Under the pieces are notes generated by a model, which had not been told where the DNA came from, ran no database searches, and was given only the letters and a program-made list of their open reading frames with translations. A stretch of 20,079 nt of DNA from Planctomycetes bacterium UBA4800 (GTDB taxonomy: Bacteria > Planctomycetota > UBA8108 > UBA8890 > UBA8898), in assembly GCA_002402755.1 (NCBI GenBank), contig DHGK01000305.1, forward strand, positions 937 through 21,015, written 5' to 3'. Of the stretch, positions 6,871 to 14,416 are shown one piece after another. Both the position numbers and the translations under genes were made by a program. Positions within the stretch are counted from its first letter, which is position 1, and the number at the start of each line of letters is the position of its first letter.

Positions 6871-6929
6871 CGTTTCCACCAACGGGACGGCGAACGCCCT
6901 CGCGCCGTCGCGGCGCGGGCCGCGCCCCC

Positions 6930-7931
6930 CTACCCCAAGAGTTTCCCTAACACCCCGGTGTAATACAGCGCGGCCGCCGCGCCTCCAAGCACCACCAACG
7001 TCAGCACGATATAGAGCGCCGCACGGCTCCCCGCGGCGGGCCGCTCGCCCTGCGCGACATCCCGCGCGGCCGGCGATGCCGCCGGACGCCCCGATGCATT
7101 CTCGCGCCGCGGCGTCACTCTCGGCTTCACGCCCGAGGCCCCCTTCGGCGGCACGCGGCGTTCGACCGGCTTCACGCCCGACGCGACGTGTTCCTTGACG
7201 ACGGCCGGCTGCTCGGACGCTGCGCGCCCGGCCGGCCGCGAGGGCGCCGAGGGCGTCGAGGGTGCGGCGGCGGCCTCGCCCGCGCGGGCCTTGACGCCGG
7301 CAGCCACCGGCTCCTTGGCCAGCATGCGACGCCGCACGACGCTGGACGATTGCTGCCGGTTGAGGTTCTCGAGCACCATGCCGGCGAGCTTCTTGAGCGT
7401 CGGAAACACGCCTTCGCCGGTGAGCGCCGAGGCCTCGACGGTCGGGGCGTTCACGGTGTTGAGCGCCCTGTCCAGCTCCTCCACGGTGTGAATGTCCTCC
7501 AGGTCGCGCTTGTTGTACTGGATGACGAACGGCGTCGTCTGGAGCGTGAGCCCGTACTCCGCCATGTTCTCCTTGAGGTTCTCGAGGCTCTCGGTGTTCT
7601 CCTCGAGCTTGCCCCGGCGCGAGTCGGCCACGAACACGACGCCGTCGACCCCCTGGAGCACGAGCTTGCGCGTGGAGTTGTAGAAGACCTGGCCGGGCAC
7701 GGTGTACAGTTGGAACTTGGTCTTCATGCCGGCCACGTTGCCGAGATTCAGCGGAAGGAAGTCGAAGAAGAGCGTCCGGTCGCCCTCGGTGGCAATGCTC
7801 GTCAACTCGCCGCGGTTGGTGGTCGGCGCCTTCGAGTGAATGACCTCGAGGTTCGTCGTCTTGCCACTCAGGCCGGGGCCGTAGTAGACGATCTTGCAGT
7901 TGACCTCCTTGAGCGCGAAGTTGATCTGCAC
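6930..7931 (-). CDS. mglA: MglA-like small GTPase with linker and C-terminal membrane anchor
   Basis: A 333-aa protein; GTG at 7931 follows GGAGG with 8 nt between. Residues 1 to about 195 are a typical MglA domain: P-loop G18-P-G-L-S-G-K-T25, the MglA-type switch T-V-P-G-Q (77-81) in place of Ras D-x-x-G-Q, N-K-R-D (140-143) for guanine specificity, and S-A-L (168-170). MglA proteins are about 195 aa and soluble. This one adds about 105 residues of Ala/Pro/Arg-rich linker with a recurring G-V-K motif (AGVK 211-214, SGVKP 251-255, SGVKP 266-270), then one strongly hydrophobic helix (about 304-327) and a short tail, so it should be tail-anchored in the inner membrane. It lies between two roadblock genes, likely its regulators. 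Confidence 0.93.
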   Translation of the reverse strand: MQINFALKEVNCKIVYYGPGLSGKTTNLEVIHSKAPTTNRGELTSIATEGDRTLFFDFLPLNLGNVAGMKTKFQLYTVPGQVFYNSTRKLVLQGVDGVVFVADSRRGKLEENTESLENLKENMAEYGLTLQTTPFVIQYNKRDLEDIHTVEELDRALNTVNAPTVEASALTGEGVFPTLKKLAGMVLENLNRQQSSSVVRRRMLAKEPVAAGVKARAGEAAAAPSTPSAPSRPAGRAASEQPAVVKEHVASGVKPVERRVPPKGASGVKPRVTPRRENASGRPAASPAARDVAQGERPAAGSRAALYIVLTLVVLGGAAAALYYTGVLGKLLG

Positions 7932-7968
7932 TACTGTGTCCTCCGGTAATCACGCATGTATCGCCGCG

Positions 7969-8349
7969 TCACCGTGCCGCCGCGGTCTGGCGCTGCACCG
8001 TCGATGCGCGCCGGTTCTTGATGCGATGCGCGGCGCTCTGGATCTCGACCATTGTCGCGGCGAGGGCCAGATCGCGCTTCGCGACGACCACGAGATACGC
8101 GTTCCCCAGATCGAGGAACACCATCTTGCCGTCCGATGCCGTCAGGACAAGCTCGGACAGGCTTTCACCCGCCGCAATCTGGTTGAACGACCGCTTCACC
8201 GTCGTCAGCAGGGCGGACGCCAGCGCCGCGACGACGTCCTCCTCGAGATCCGGTCCGAGCGCGGCCGCGACCATGATGCCGTCCTGGGTCATCACCATGC
8301 TGCCGCGGATGCCGGCGGTCCGATTGAGGTCTTGAAGGATTCGCTTCAT
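7969..8349 (-). CDS. Single-domain roadblock/LC7 protein
   Basis: A 126-aa protein, almost entirely one roadblock domain: an N-terminal helix (M-K-R-I-L-Q-D-L-N), strand G-S-M-V-M-T-Q-D-G-I-M-V, a long central helix, the strand pair L-V-L-T-A-S-D-G-K-M-V-F-L-D and Y-L-V-V-V-A, then a final helix and a basic tail. Its ATG overlaps the stop of the TPR-roadblock gene by 4 nt (ATGA, 8349-8346), a translational-coupling arrangement. The mglA start lies 37 nt downstream. Roadblock proteins form homo- or heterodimers that bind Ras-like GTPases, so a heterodimer with a neighbouring roadblock protein is possible. Confidence 0.88.
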   Translation of the reverse strand: MKRILQDLNRTAGIRGSMVMTQDGIMVAAALGPDLEEDVVAALASALLTTVKRSFNQIAAGESLSELVLTASDGKMVFLDLGNAYLVVVAKRDLALAATMVEIQSAAHRIKNRRASTVQRQTAAAR

Positions 8350-9458
8350 GCTCCCTGCTCCTCACAGAGGCATTCCTCGATGAATTCGGTGACCTTGCGC
8401 TGCACAAGGTCCTGGCGCGCCGTGCGCCCCCCGAGGACGGCCAGCCCACAGGACTCGAGCTCGTACAGGAACACCTGCCAGTCCTTGGACTGCAGGACCG
8501 CGCGGCTGAAGTTGCCGATCGACATGCGGCGGGCGTTGATGCGAGCGCCTTCGAGCATGCCGTGGACGGCGGCCTCGATGCGCGCCGCGTCATCGCGCTG
8601 CCCCGCGCCGGCGATCATCGCGCCGTGCCGGTCGAGCACGTACGCGCCCTTGACGCCCCGGAGGGCGGCAATCCGTGCGAGCCGGTCGTCCAGCGTCTTT
8701 CCGGGCTTCAGCCCGCCGGCAGGCTCCGCGCGCCCGGGCGCGCCGGATGCCGCCGCCATGGCCCGCGCCTCGTGGAGCCTGAAGTAGTCGACCGCGGCGC
8801 CCCGCGGGGCATTGGCCTGCGATCGTATCCGCTGCGCGAGATCGGTGACCCTGCTGTCGCCCGGCATGAGCGCCGACAGGCGCTCGATGCACTGGGCCGC
8901 CAGGTGCGTCGCGCCCACATGCACGTACAGGCACGCAAGGTAGTACAGGGTCTTGAAGCTCGCGGCGTCGAGCGCGTACGCCTTGCGCAGGTAGGCCTCG
9001 GCCTGATGTCCATCGTGCGCCGTTGATGTCTTCAGAAAGCGGCTGTAGTGCACGAGCCCGATGGCGAGGTAATTGCCGCTGCTGTCCGGGTAGCGCGCGG
9101 TGCCCTCGCGCGCAATCTCCAGCGCCTCCTCGAAATGTCCGAGGTAGCGGTACAGCTCGCCGAGACGCGCGTAGATCTCGGGGCGCGGGCTCGCGGCCAG
9201 CGCCGCGCGGAGCGATCGGATCTCCTCGGAGCTGCGCACGCGCAGCGCCTGATGCTGCAGGTCCCTGAGGCGCTGCGCGTGAGGAAACGCGCGGACCGCC
9301 TCCTTGATGAACGCGAGCGCGGCACCGGGGGAGCTCGTGTCCAGCAGCCGGCGATAGAGCCGCTCGGCCACTGCGGTCGACGGTTTCGCCCGCCATGCGT
9401 CGCGCAGATACTCGACGGTATCCTTGCGGCGAAACAGATCTCTCAGAAACCGCAGCAC
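8346..9458 (-). CDS. TPR protein with C-terminal roadblock domain
   Basis: A 370-aa protein. GTG at 9458 is chosen because GGGAGG (9469-9464) lies 5 nt upstream; the open frame continues further upstream but only as low-complexity Arg/Pro sequence. Residues about 94-215 contain TPR helices (for example Y-A-R-L-G-E-L-Y-R-Y-L-G-H-F-E-E-A-L and Y-L-A-I-G-L-V-H-Y-S). Residues about 255-355 form a roadblock/LC7 domain with the D-R-H-G-A-M-I-A-G turn. The TPR part likely recruits a partner to a GTPase complex. The gene is the first of a tight set (TPR-roadblock, roadblock, GTPase, MglB-like) and has its own promoter-like site (9522-9551). Confidence 0.86.
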   Translation of the reverse strand: MLRFLRDLFRRKDTVEYLRDAWRAKPSTAVAERLYRRLLDTSSPGAALAFIKEAVRAFPHAQRLRDLQHQALRVRSSEEIRSLRAALAASPRPEIYARLGELYRYLGHFEEALEIAREGTARYPDSSGNYLAIGLVHYSRFLKTSTAHDGHQAEAYLRKAYALDAASFKTLYYLACLYVHVGATHLAAQCIERLSALMPGDSRVTDLAQRIRSQANAPRGAAVDYFRLHEARAMAAASGAPGRAEPAGGLKPGKTLDDRLARIAALRGVKGAYVLDRHGAMIAGAGQRDDAARIEAAVHGMLEGARINARRMSIGNFSRAVLQSKDWQVFLYELESCGLAVLGGRTARQDLVQRKVTEFIEECLCEEQGA

Positions 9459-9521
9459 TGCGACCTCCCGATGAACCCCGTCGTCGACATCGCGTAGGAC
9501 GACACCCCTCTCGCGCACAGA

Positions 9522-9551
9522 AGAGTACGATGGCGGCGGGCGGGCTGTCAA
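9522..9551 (-). promoter_or_regulatory. Promoter candidate for the roadblock-GTPase operon
   Basis: On the - strand TTGACA (9551-9546) is followed after 18 nt by TACTCT (9527-9522). The transcript would begin near 9515, about 57 nt before the GTG at 9458. Confidence 0.5.
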
Positions 9552-9586
9552 ACGGCCGGCCGGCGGCCGCATCGGAGGGCGGGGGG

Positions 9587-9611
9587 CCGCGATGGAAAGG
9601 GACCATCGCGG
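9587..9611 (-). terminator. Hairpin after the large DUF4388 gene, terminator-like
   Basis: A perfect 9-bp inverted repeat, CCGCGATGG (9587-9595) and CCATCGCGG (9603-9611) with a 7-nt loop, lies 36 bp after the stop of the 1,050-aa gene and just before the next promoter. There is no T-tract, so termination would be weak or assisted. Confidence 0.4.
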
Positions 9612-9647
9612 CGGCGGCGGCGCGGCGACGGTCCGGGAACGCGGCGG

Positions 9648-12600
9648 CTATGCGTCCGGCGCAAGGTCGAACATCACGACCCCGCGATCCTCGCCGCCGG
9701 CGAGCAGATGCGCGGCATCGGGAATCTCGATCGCCCATACGCGGCCCTTGCACGCGAAATTCCACGCGGGCCGTCCCTGGCTGGTGAACGCGAGCACCTC
9801 GGCGTCGCACGCCGCGTACACCGCGTCGGTCCCCGGCACGACGATCTGTGCCGTGCGCGGGAGCTTGATTCTCCACGCGACCGCGAAGCTCGGCGCCTTC
9901 ATCGCGGCGAGGAACGCATCGTCGGTCGCAACGTACAGGAACTCCCCGGTCCCGTGCATCGCCGTGACGGGCGCCCCGAACGTCTCTCTCGCGACGATCT
10001 CTCCCTTCGCGAGATCGGCGACGATGTGCACCTCGGGTCCCGCGGCGACGACGGCGCCTTCCTCGCCGTAGGACAGGGGGGGCACCGACAACGGATGGTT
10101 GAAGCGCTGCCTGGCGGAGACTTCTCCGGCGGCCAGCGAGCACCGCCAGAGGTTCCCGGACGAGTCGCCGACCAGGATGCGCCGGCCGGGCACCGGGACG
10201 GGCGCGGCGATGACCCTGGCGGGCATTCGTCCCTGCCACAGCGGCCCGCAGGGGTCGAGTCGCATGGCGCAGAAGCCGCCGCCGTCCCCGACAACCACGA
10301 GCACGCCGTCATCGGTCGGGACGCTCGGGGACACCTTGATGGGGCCGCTCACGGGAAGGACCGAGCGCGCGAGCATCCTGCCATCGCGCGAGATCTGCAC
10401 GAAGCTGCCCTCGACCGTCACGCAGATGATGCGCCCCTTCCAGATGCGAAGGGCGGCGCTTACCCCGCCGATCTCGCCCAGGTCCAGCTGCCAGAGCGGC
10501 CCGCCGGCGCGCAGCCCGACGGCATGCAGCGTGCCGCCCCGGTCGGCTATGAACGTCCGGTCTCCGTGGGTCACGGTCGCGCTCTCGACCGCCGCCCCGC
10601 ATTCGTAGCGCCAGGTGCCGAGCTTGGCGAGCGCCACGGGGAGGGACCAGCCGATGTCCCCATCGGCGGGGATCTCCGAGAGCTTGCGCGCGAACGGCGC
10701 GTAGGATTGCTTCCGCAGGACGAGCTGCGTGCGGCCGTCCGCGGGCCATCGCACGACCATGGGGCTCGTGCCGGCGCGGGCGTTGTCGAGCCACACCTCG
10801 GCGCCCGGCGGCGTGGTCTGGATCAGGAGCGGGTAGCGCACCGCCCGGGCCTCGGGAGCCCCGGAGAATTCCTTTCTGAGCTGCCGCCAGTACAGGCACG
10901 CGTCGCGCCAGCGCTCGGCCGTCTCGGCATCCCTGGCGTTCCGGGCGAGCGACTTCGCGGCGCCGAGATACGCGTTCAGGCGCGCCGTCATCGCTTCCAA
11001 CTGGTCGGCGAGCTTCCCGTCGAGCTCGCCGCGCGGAATGGCGTTCACGAGGAGTGCGGCCTCGCCGTGCTGTCCGCGCTGCTCGAGCACCCTGGCGCGC
11101 ATGAGGCGCGATTCGCTGTCGAAGGTGCGAAACGCGTCCACCTGCCGCCGGTCGCTGGCATCGCGCGACTTCGCCGCTTCGATCTCCTTCAGGAGGTCGA
11201 TGAACTTGCCGTGCGCGAGGCTCCGGCGATGCCCGGCGGCGGCGGCCGCTGCCGCCGCGCGCGCCTCGTCGAACTTGCGCTCGTCCATCAGCCGATTCGC
11301 GTCGCGGTACGCGGCGGCGTACGCGCGGCGGGCTCGAATCTCGTTCACCGCGAGGAAGATCGCCGCGAACCCGGCCAGCGCGATCGCGCACTTCACGGCG
11401 AAGTGCTTCAGCGAACGCACCCTGCGCTGCGCCGTGCGGCGCTCCTGCTCGAGCAGCGCCTCGAACGCGCGCGCTTCCTGCGGGTTGATCTTGACGATCT
11501 GCTCGTAGGTCTTCCGCAGGTTCTGGAGCGATCCGATCCTGGCGTAGTGGTCGGCGAGCCCGCGCAGCAGGGCGAGCGACGACGCCTCGTCGCCGGCGCG
11601 GTAGTGCATGCGCGCAAGCTCATGGCGGAGCGGGAACTCGTCGGGGAATTCGGCGACCAGCTCCTTGACGGCGCCGAGGGCGGCGGGAGGGTTCCGGTGC
11701 GTGCGCGCCGCGGCGATCAGGCGGTGCGCGGTCTGGAGCGCATCGCGGAGGCGGCTGTGCTGCTTCTGAACGCGGCTGAGCGCGAGCAGGCTTGCGAGAT
11801 CCTCGGGATTCTTGGCGAGAATCTTCTCGAGGTACTCCTTGGCCTCGGCGGGATCGTTCCGCATGGCCGCGCTGATCGCGAGCTCGCGCCAGTGCGCGGT
11901 GAGCTCGTCGACCTTCTCCTGCCGGTCGAGGATCGCCACGAGGTTCTTGCGCGCCTCGTGGTCCTGGGGGTCCTGCTCGAGCAGGGATCGATAGACGTCC
12001 GCGGCCTCGTCGAAGCGGAAGTGCCGGCGGTGCTTCTTCGCGAGCTCGCGCTTGCGGTCGGCATCGAGCGCGGCGAGCACGCCGGCCTCGACGAAGCCGG
12101 CGATCGTGCTGAAGATCTGGAACGGCGAGAAGCGCGAGACCGCGATGAGCTCGTGCACGCTGTGCTCGCCATCCAGGAGATGCAGAAGGTCCTCGCCGAG
12201 CTCGCGGCATGCCAGGTGCTGCGCGACGTGCTCCGCGAAGGCGCGGGGCTCGCACGGCGCAAAGATCTCGCGGCCGCTCGGGATGACCTGTTCGATGCGC
12301 ACCCACTCGTCGTCGCGGCGCGCGGCCTCCATGAGGAGCGCCGTGACCTCGAACGTGAGCGACCGGGCCAGTTCCGGGCGGGCGACGAAGTCGCCGCCGG
12401 ACCCGTCGCTCTCCACGGTGAAGTTGAAATGCGCTTCGCGCTCGCGAAAGACGGCGAGCACCAGCTCGCAGAAGTGGTCCTGGAGGGACTCCGCGATGTG
12501 CTCGCCGGTGATCACGCGGCGATCGTAGAGGGCATCGAGGAGGACGACGTCGGGCGGCAGCGTCTTCTGCACGTTGGTGAACTGGGCCTCGGAGAGGACG

Positions 12601-12800
12601 CGCTGCTTGATCAGCGCGGTGCGGAGAGGCTCCAGGCTTCCGGGCTTGTCGGGAATGACCCTGACGCCGCCCTCGGTGAAGCGGACGCGGCGAACGCCGC
12701 CCTTCCAGGTGATCTCCAGGATGCCCTCCTGCCGGCTGAGGCTGAGGGTCTGGAAGATGTTGCTCAAGGGAATCTGCGATGCTTCCCCGCGAAACGCCAA
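9648..12800 (-). CDS. DUF4388 (PATAN)-TPR-transmembrane-PEGA-beta-propeller protein
   Basis: A 1,050-aa protein. The TTG at 12800 begins exactly at the usual DUF4388 N-terminus (M-A-F-R-G-E-A-S-Q-I-P-L-S-N-I-F-Q); no other start lies near. Residues 1 to about 220 cover DUF4388 and its helical extension; this domain is common in bacterial signalling proteins and has been linked to protein contacts with GTPase and response-regulator systems. TPR-like helices occupy about 250-460. One membrane helix follows at about 466-485, then a coiled-coil region with an A8 run. A PEGA domain lies at about 655-705 (Q-T-T-P-P-G-A-E-V-W-L-D). PQQ-like propeller blades fill about 730-1050 (repeated G-x-L-W-x-x-x-L and V-Y-A-A/V-A-T-D strands). 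N-in topology would place the PEGA-propeller part outside the cytoplasm. The gene lies within a GTPase gene set, suggesting a transmembrane receptor or scaffold. Confidence 0.9.
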   Translation of the reverse strand: MAFRGEASQIPLSNIFQTLSLSRQEGILEITWKGGVRRVRFTEGGVRVIPDKPGSLEPLRTALIKQRVLSEAQFTNVQKTLPPDVVLLDALYDRRVITGEHIAESLQDHFCELVLAVFREREAHFNFTVESDGSGGDFVARPELARSLTFEVTALLMEAARRDDEWVRIEQVIPSGREIFAPCEPRAFAEHVAQHLACRELGEDLLHLLDGEHSVHELIAVSRFSPFQIFSTIAGFVEAGVLAALDADRKRELAKKHRRHFRFDEAADVYRSLLEQDPQDHEARKNLVAILDRQEKVDELTAHWRELAISAAMRNDPAEAKEYLEKILAKNPEDLASLLALSRVQKQHSRLRDALQTAHRLIAAARTHRNPPAALGAVKELVAEFPDEFPLRHELARMHYRAGDEASSLALLRGLADHYARIGSLQNLRKTYEQIVKINPQEARAFEALLEQERRTAQRRVRSLKHFAVKCAIALAGFAAIFLAVNEIRARRAYAAAYRDANRLMDERKFDEARAAAAAAAAGHRRSLAHGKFIDLLKEIEAAKSRDASDRRQVDAFRTFDSESRLMRARVLEQRGQHGEAALLVNAIPRGELDGKLADQLEAMTARLNAYLGAAKSLARNARDAETAERWRDACLYWRQLRKEFSGAPEARAVRYPLLIQTTPPGAEVWLDNARAGTSPMVVRWPADGRTQLVLRKQSYAPFARKLSEIPADGDIGWSLPVALAKLGTWRYECGAAVESATVTHGDRTFIADRGGTLHAVGLRAGGPLWQLDLGEIGGVSAALRIWKGRIICVTVEGSFVQISRDGRMLARSVLPVSGPIKVSPSVPTDDGVLVVVGDGGGFCAMRLDPCGPLWQGRMPARVIAAPVPVPGRRILVGDSSGNLWRCSLAAGEVSARQRFNHPLSVPPLSYGEEGAVVAAGPEVHIVADLAKGEIVARETFGAPVTAMHGTGEFLYVATDDAFLAAMKAPSFAVAWRIKLPRTAQIVVPGTDAVYAACDAEVLAFTSQGRPAWNFACKGRVWAIEIPDAAHLLAGGEDRGVVMFDLAPDA

Positions 12801-12905
12801 TGTCGGTCCCCCGTGTACGGGAAGGCGTTGCCGCCGTGCCCCCGGCGCGCATCCCGCGCAACGACCGCGTGAATGCCGCGCGCATCGACCGGAACCTTCC
12901 CGAGA

Positions 12906-12934
12906 AGTCTACACAATGCATGCGGGGATATCAA
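12906..12934 (-). promoter_or_regulatory. Promoter candidate for the DUF4388-propeller gene
   Basis: On the - strand TTGATA (12934-12929), a 17-nt spacer and TAGACT (12911-12906). It lies between the phosphatase stop (12978) and the TTG at 12800, giving a leader of about 100 nt. This would let the receptor gene be expressed apart from the phosphatase. Confidence 0.5.
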
Positions 12935-12977
12935 CCCGACATGGGGGGCGCGGGCCGCGCGAAGGTCCGGTAACGAG

Positions 12978-14156
12978 TTACGCCGCCGTGCGGGCGAAGG
13001 CGACGACGGTCATGTCATCGCGCGGCGGCTCCCTGCACACGAACGAGGACAGCGCCTCGAGGAGGGCCTTGACTGCCCGCGATGGATCGGCGCCGGCGAG
13101 GGCGCCGGCGATGCGCGCGCGCCCGAAACGGACGCTGCGCTCGTCCGCGGAATCGCAGATGCCGTCGCTGAGCAGGACGATGCCCTCTCCCGGGCGGAGG
13201 GCGAGGCTGCGTTCCTCGATGCACGCGGCGAACTGATCGGGGCGGAGGATCCCGACCGCCGCCCCGCGTGTCATCAGCACCTCGGGAACGGCCGCATGCG
13301 GCGACACGCGCAGGGGCGGCTCATGGCCCGCCCGGGCGAACGTGAATTCGCCGGATGCCGCATCCAGAACGCCGTACAGGATGGTGACGAACGCCCCGCG
13401 CTGCAGATCGGGGAGCAGGTCCCCGTTCACGCGCGCCAGTACGCTCGCCGGGCCCGCATCGACCATCTCCTTCGCGCGAAGGCGAAGCACCTTCTTCGCG
13501 ATGCCCATGAGCATTGCCGCGGCGATGCCGTGGCCCGACACATCGCCGACGGCGATGCCCACCCGCGTCGTTCCGAGGGGCACGAAATCGTAGAAATCGC
13601 CCCCGATGCGGTCGCACGCCCGCCAGTACGCGCCGAAGCGCCAGCCGGAGAGCGTCGGCAGCGCCTGCGGCATGAACGACGAGATGCGCGCTTCCGCCGT
13701 TTCCAGGCCGCGCTCGATTGTCGCCGAGTCGCGAAGCACGCGCGCGAACTGCGTCACGTCGCATGCGGAGGCCGCACGGCGCTTCGGCGCCGGCTGCATT
13801 TCCCCGGCGAAGTAGCGTTCCTCGAGGCCGTGGAGGTCGAGGATATCCTTGAGCTGCGCGGGAGGGGCGATGAGCACGAGCCGGAGATCCCGCTTCGCGA
13901 GCGCGATGCGCACGCGCTCCAGCATGGGCACGATGAGCGGCGTGATGTTGCGGAGCGCGGCGAAATCGAGCCCGAGCGTTCCGTTCGTGCGGCGGGCGTA
14001 CTGCTCGATCTGGCCGAGCAGGGCGACGGAGCACAGGCCCTCGGCGCTGAGCACGGTCATGTCGCCGTGGGTGCTGCACGTCAACCTGCCCCCGGAAAAC
14101 TCGATGGCGGTGCCGGAGACCAATACCGGAACCGAATCGCGGGTTGAAGATTCCAT
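12978..14156 (-). CDS. STAS-domain SpoIIE/PP2C-type serine phosphatase
   Basis: A 392-aa protein. Residues 1 to about 118 resemble a STAS (anti-sigma-factor antagonist) domain, and about 165-392 a SpoIIE/RsbU-type PP2C phosphatase. The phosphatase has its metal-binding acidic residues: I-G-G-D187-F-Y-D, V-G-D205-V-S-G-H-G, L-L-S-D331-G and P-R-D380-D381-M-T-V-V, so it should be active with Mn2+ or Mg2+. In partner switching such enzymes dephosphorylate STAS proteins. Here the usual D-S-S-G phosphorylation loop of the STAS part is replaced by N-I-T-P-L (70-74), so T72 would be the only candidate site. The link of a STAS domain directly to the phosphatase is unusual beside the more common PAS, GAF or receiver fusions. 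The ribosome binding site is weak. Confidence 0.9.
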   Translation of the reverse strand: MESSTRDSVPVLVSGTAIEFSGGRLTCSTHGDMTVLSAEGLCSVALLGQIEQYARRTNGTLGLDFAALRNITPLIVPMLERVRIALAKRDLRLVLIAPPAQLKDILDLHGLEERYFAGEMQPAPKRRAASACDVTQFARVLRDSATIERGLETAEARISSFMPQALPTLSGWRFGAYWRACDRIGGDFYDFVPLGTTRVGIAVGDVSGHGIAAAMLMGIAKKVLRLRAKEMVDAGPASVLARVNGDLLPDLQRGAFVTILYGVLDAASGEFTFARAGHEPPLRVSPHAAVPEVLMTRGAAVGILRPDQFAACIEERSLALRPGEGIVLLSDGICDSADERSVRFGRARIAGALAGADPSRAVKALLEALSSFVCREPPRDDMTVVAFARTAA

Positions 14157-14174
14157 CCCGAACCGTGCCTTTCG

Positions 14175-14215
14175 CGCCTCGCCGAGGCGTGTCGAACGTC
14201 CGTGTCAGAAGTATA
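14175..14215 (-). promoter_or_regulatory. Promoter and inverted repeat upstream of the phosphatase gene
   Basis: On the - strand TATACT (14215-14210) is a good -10 box, but no convincing -35 is seen at the right spacing. Downstream, CGCCTCG and CGAGGCG (14175-14181 and 14183-14189) form a 7-bp inverted repeat with one central base, which could be an operator or a leader hairpin. Confidence 0.35.
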
Positions 14216-14286
14216 GACTGCCGGCGCCGAACGGGCGAATCTGCCGCCCGCGCCGCGGCGGGCCGGGGCGTGCGCGGCGCGCCCGG

Positions 14287-14314
14287 TTGCGGGCGGCGGG
14301 GGCCATGCTATAGT
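14287..14314 (+). promoter_or_regulatory. Promoter candidate for the large lipoprotein gene
   Basis: TTGCGG (14287-14292), a 16-nt spacer and TATAGT (14309-14314) on the + strand, about 100 nt before the ATG at 14417. It is divergent from the phosphatase promoter in the same intergenic region. Confidence 0.5.
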
Positions 14315-14416
14315 TCTCCGGCTCCTCGCAGCCGTGCGATGCGGGGTCATGGGTCGGCGCCGAGAGGAGTACGGATGGCGGCACGAGGGGAGATTGTCGG
14401 CGGTAGGGAGAGTGCG

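Noticed and set aside
9708..12872. A 1,054-codon open frame on the + strand opposite the DUF4388-propeller gene
   Set aside because: It is the antisense shadow of a clearly homologous protein; its translation is Arg/Gly/Asp/Glu-rich with no domain. High GC keeps the opposite frame open.
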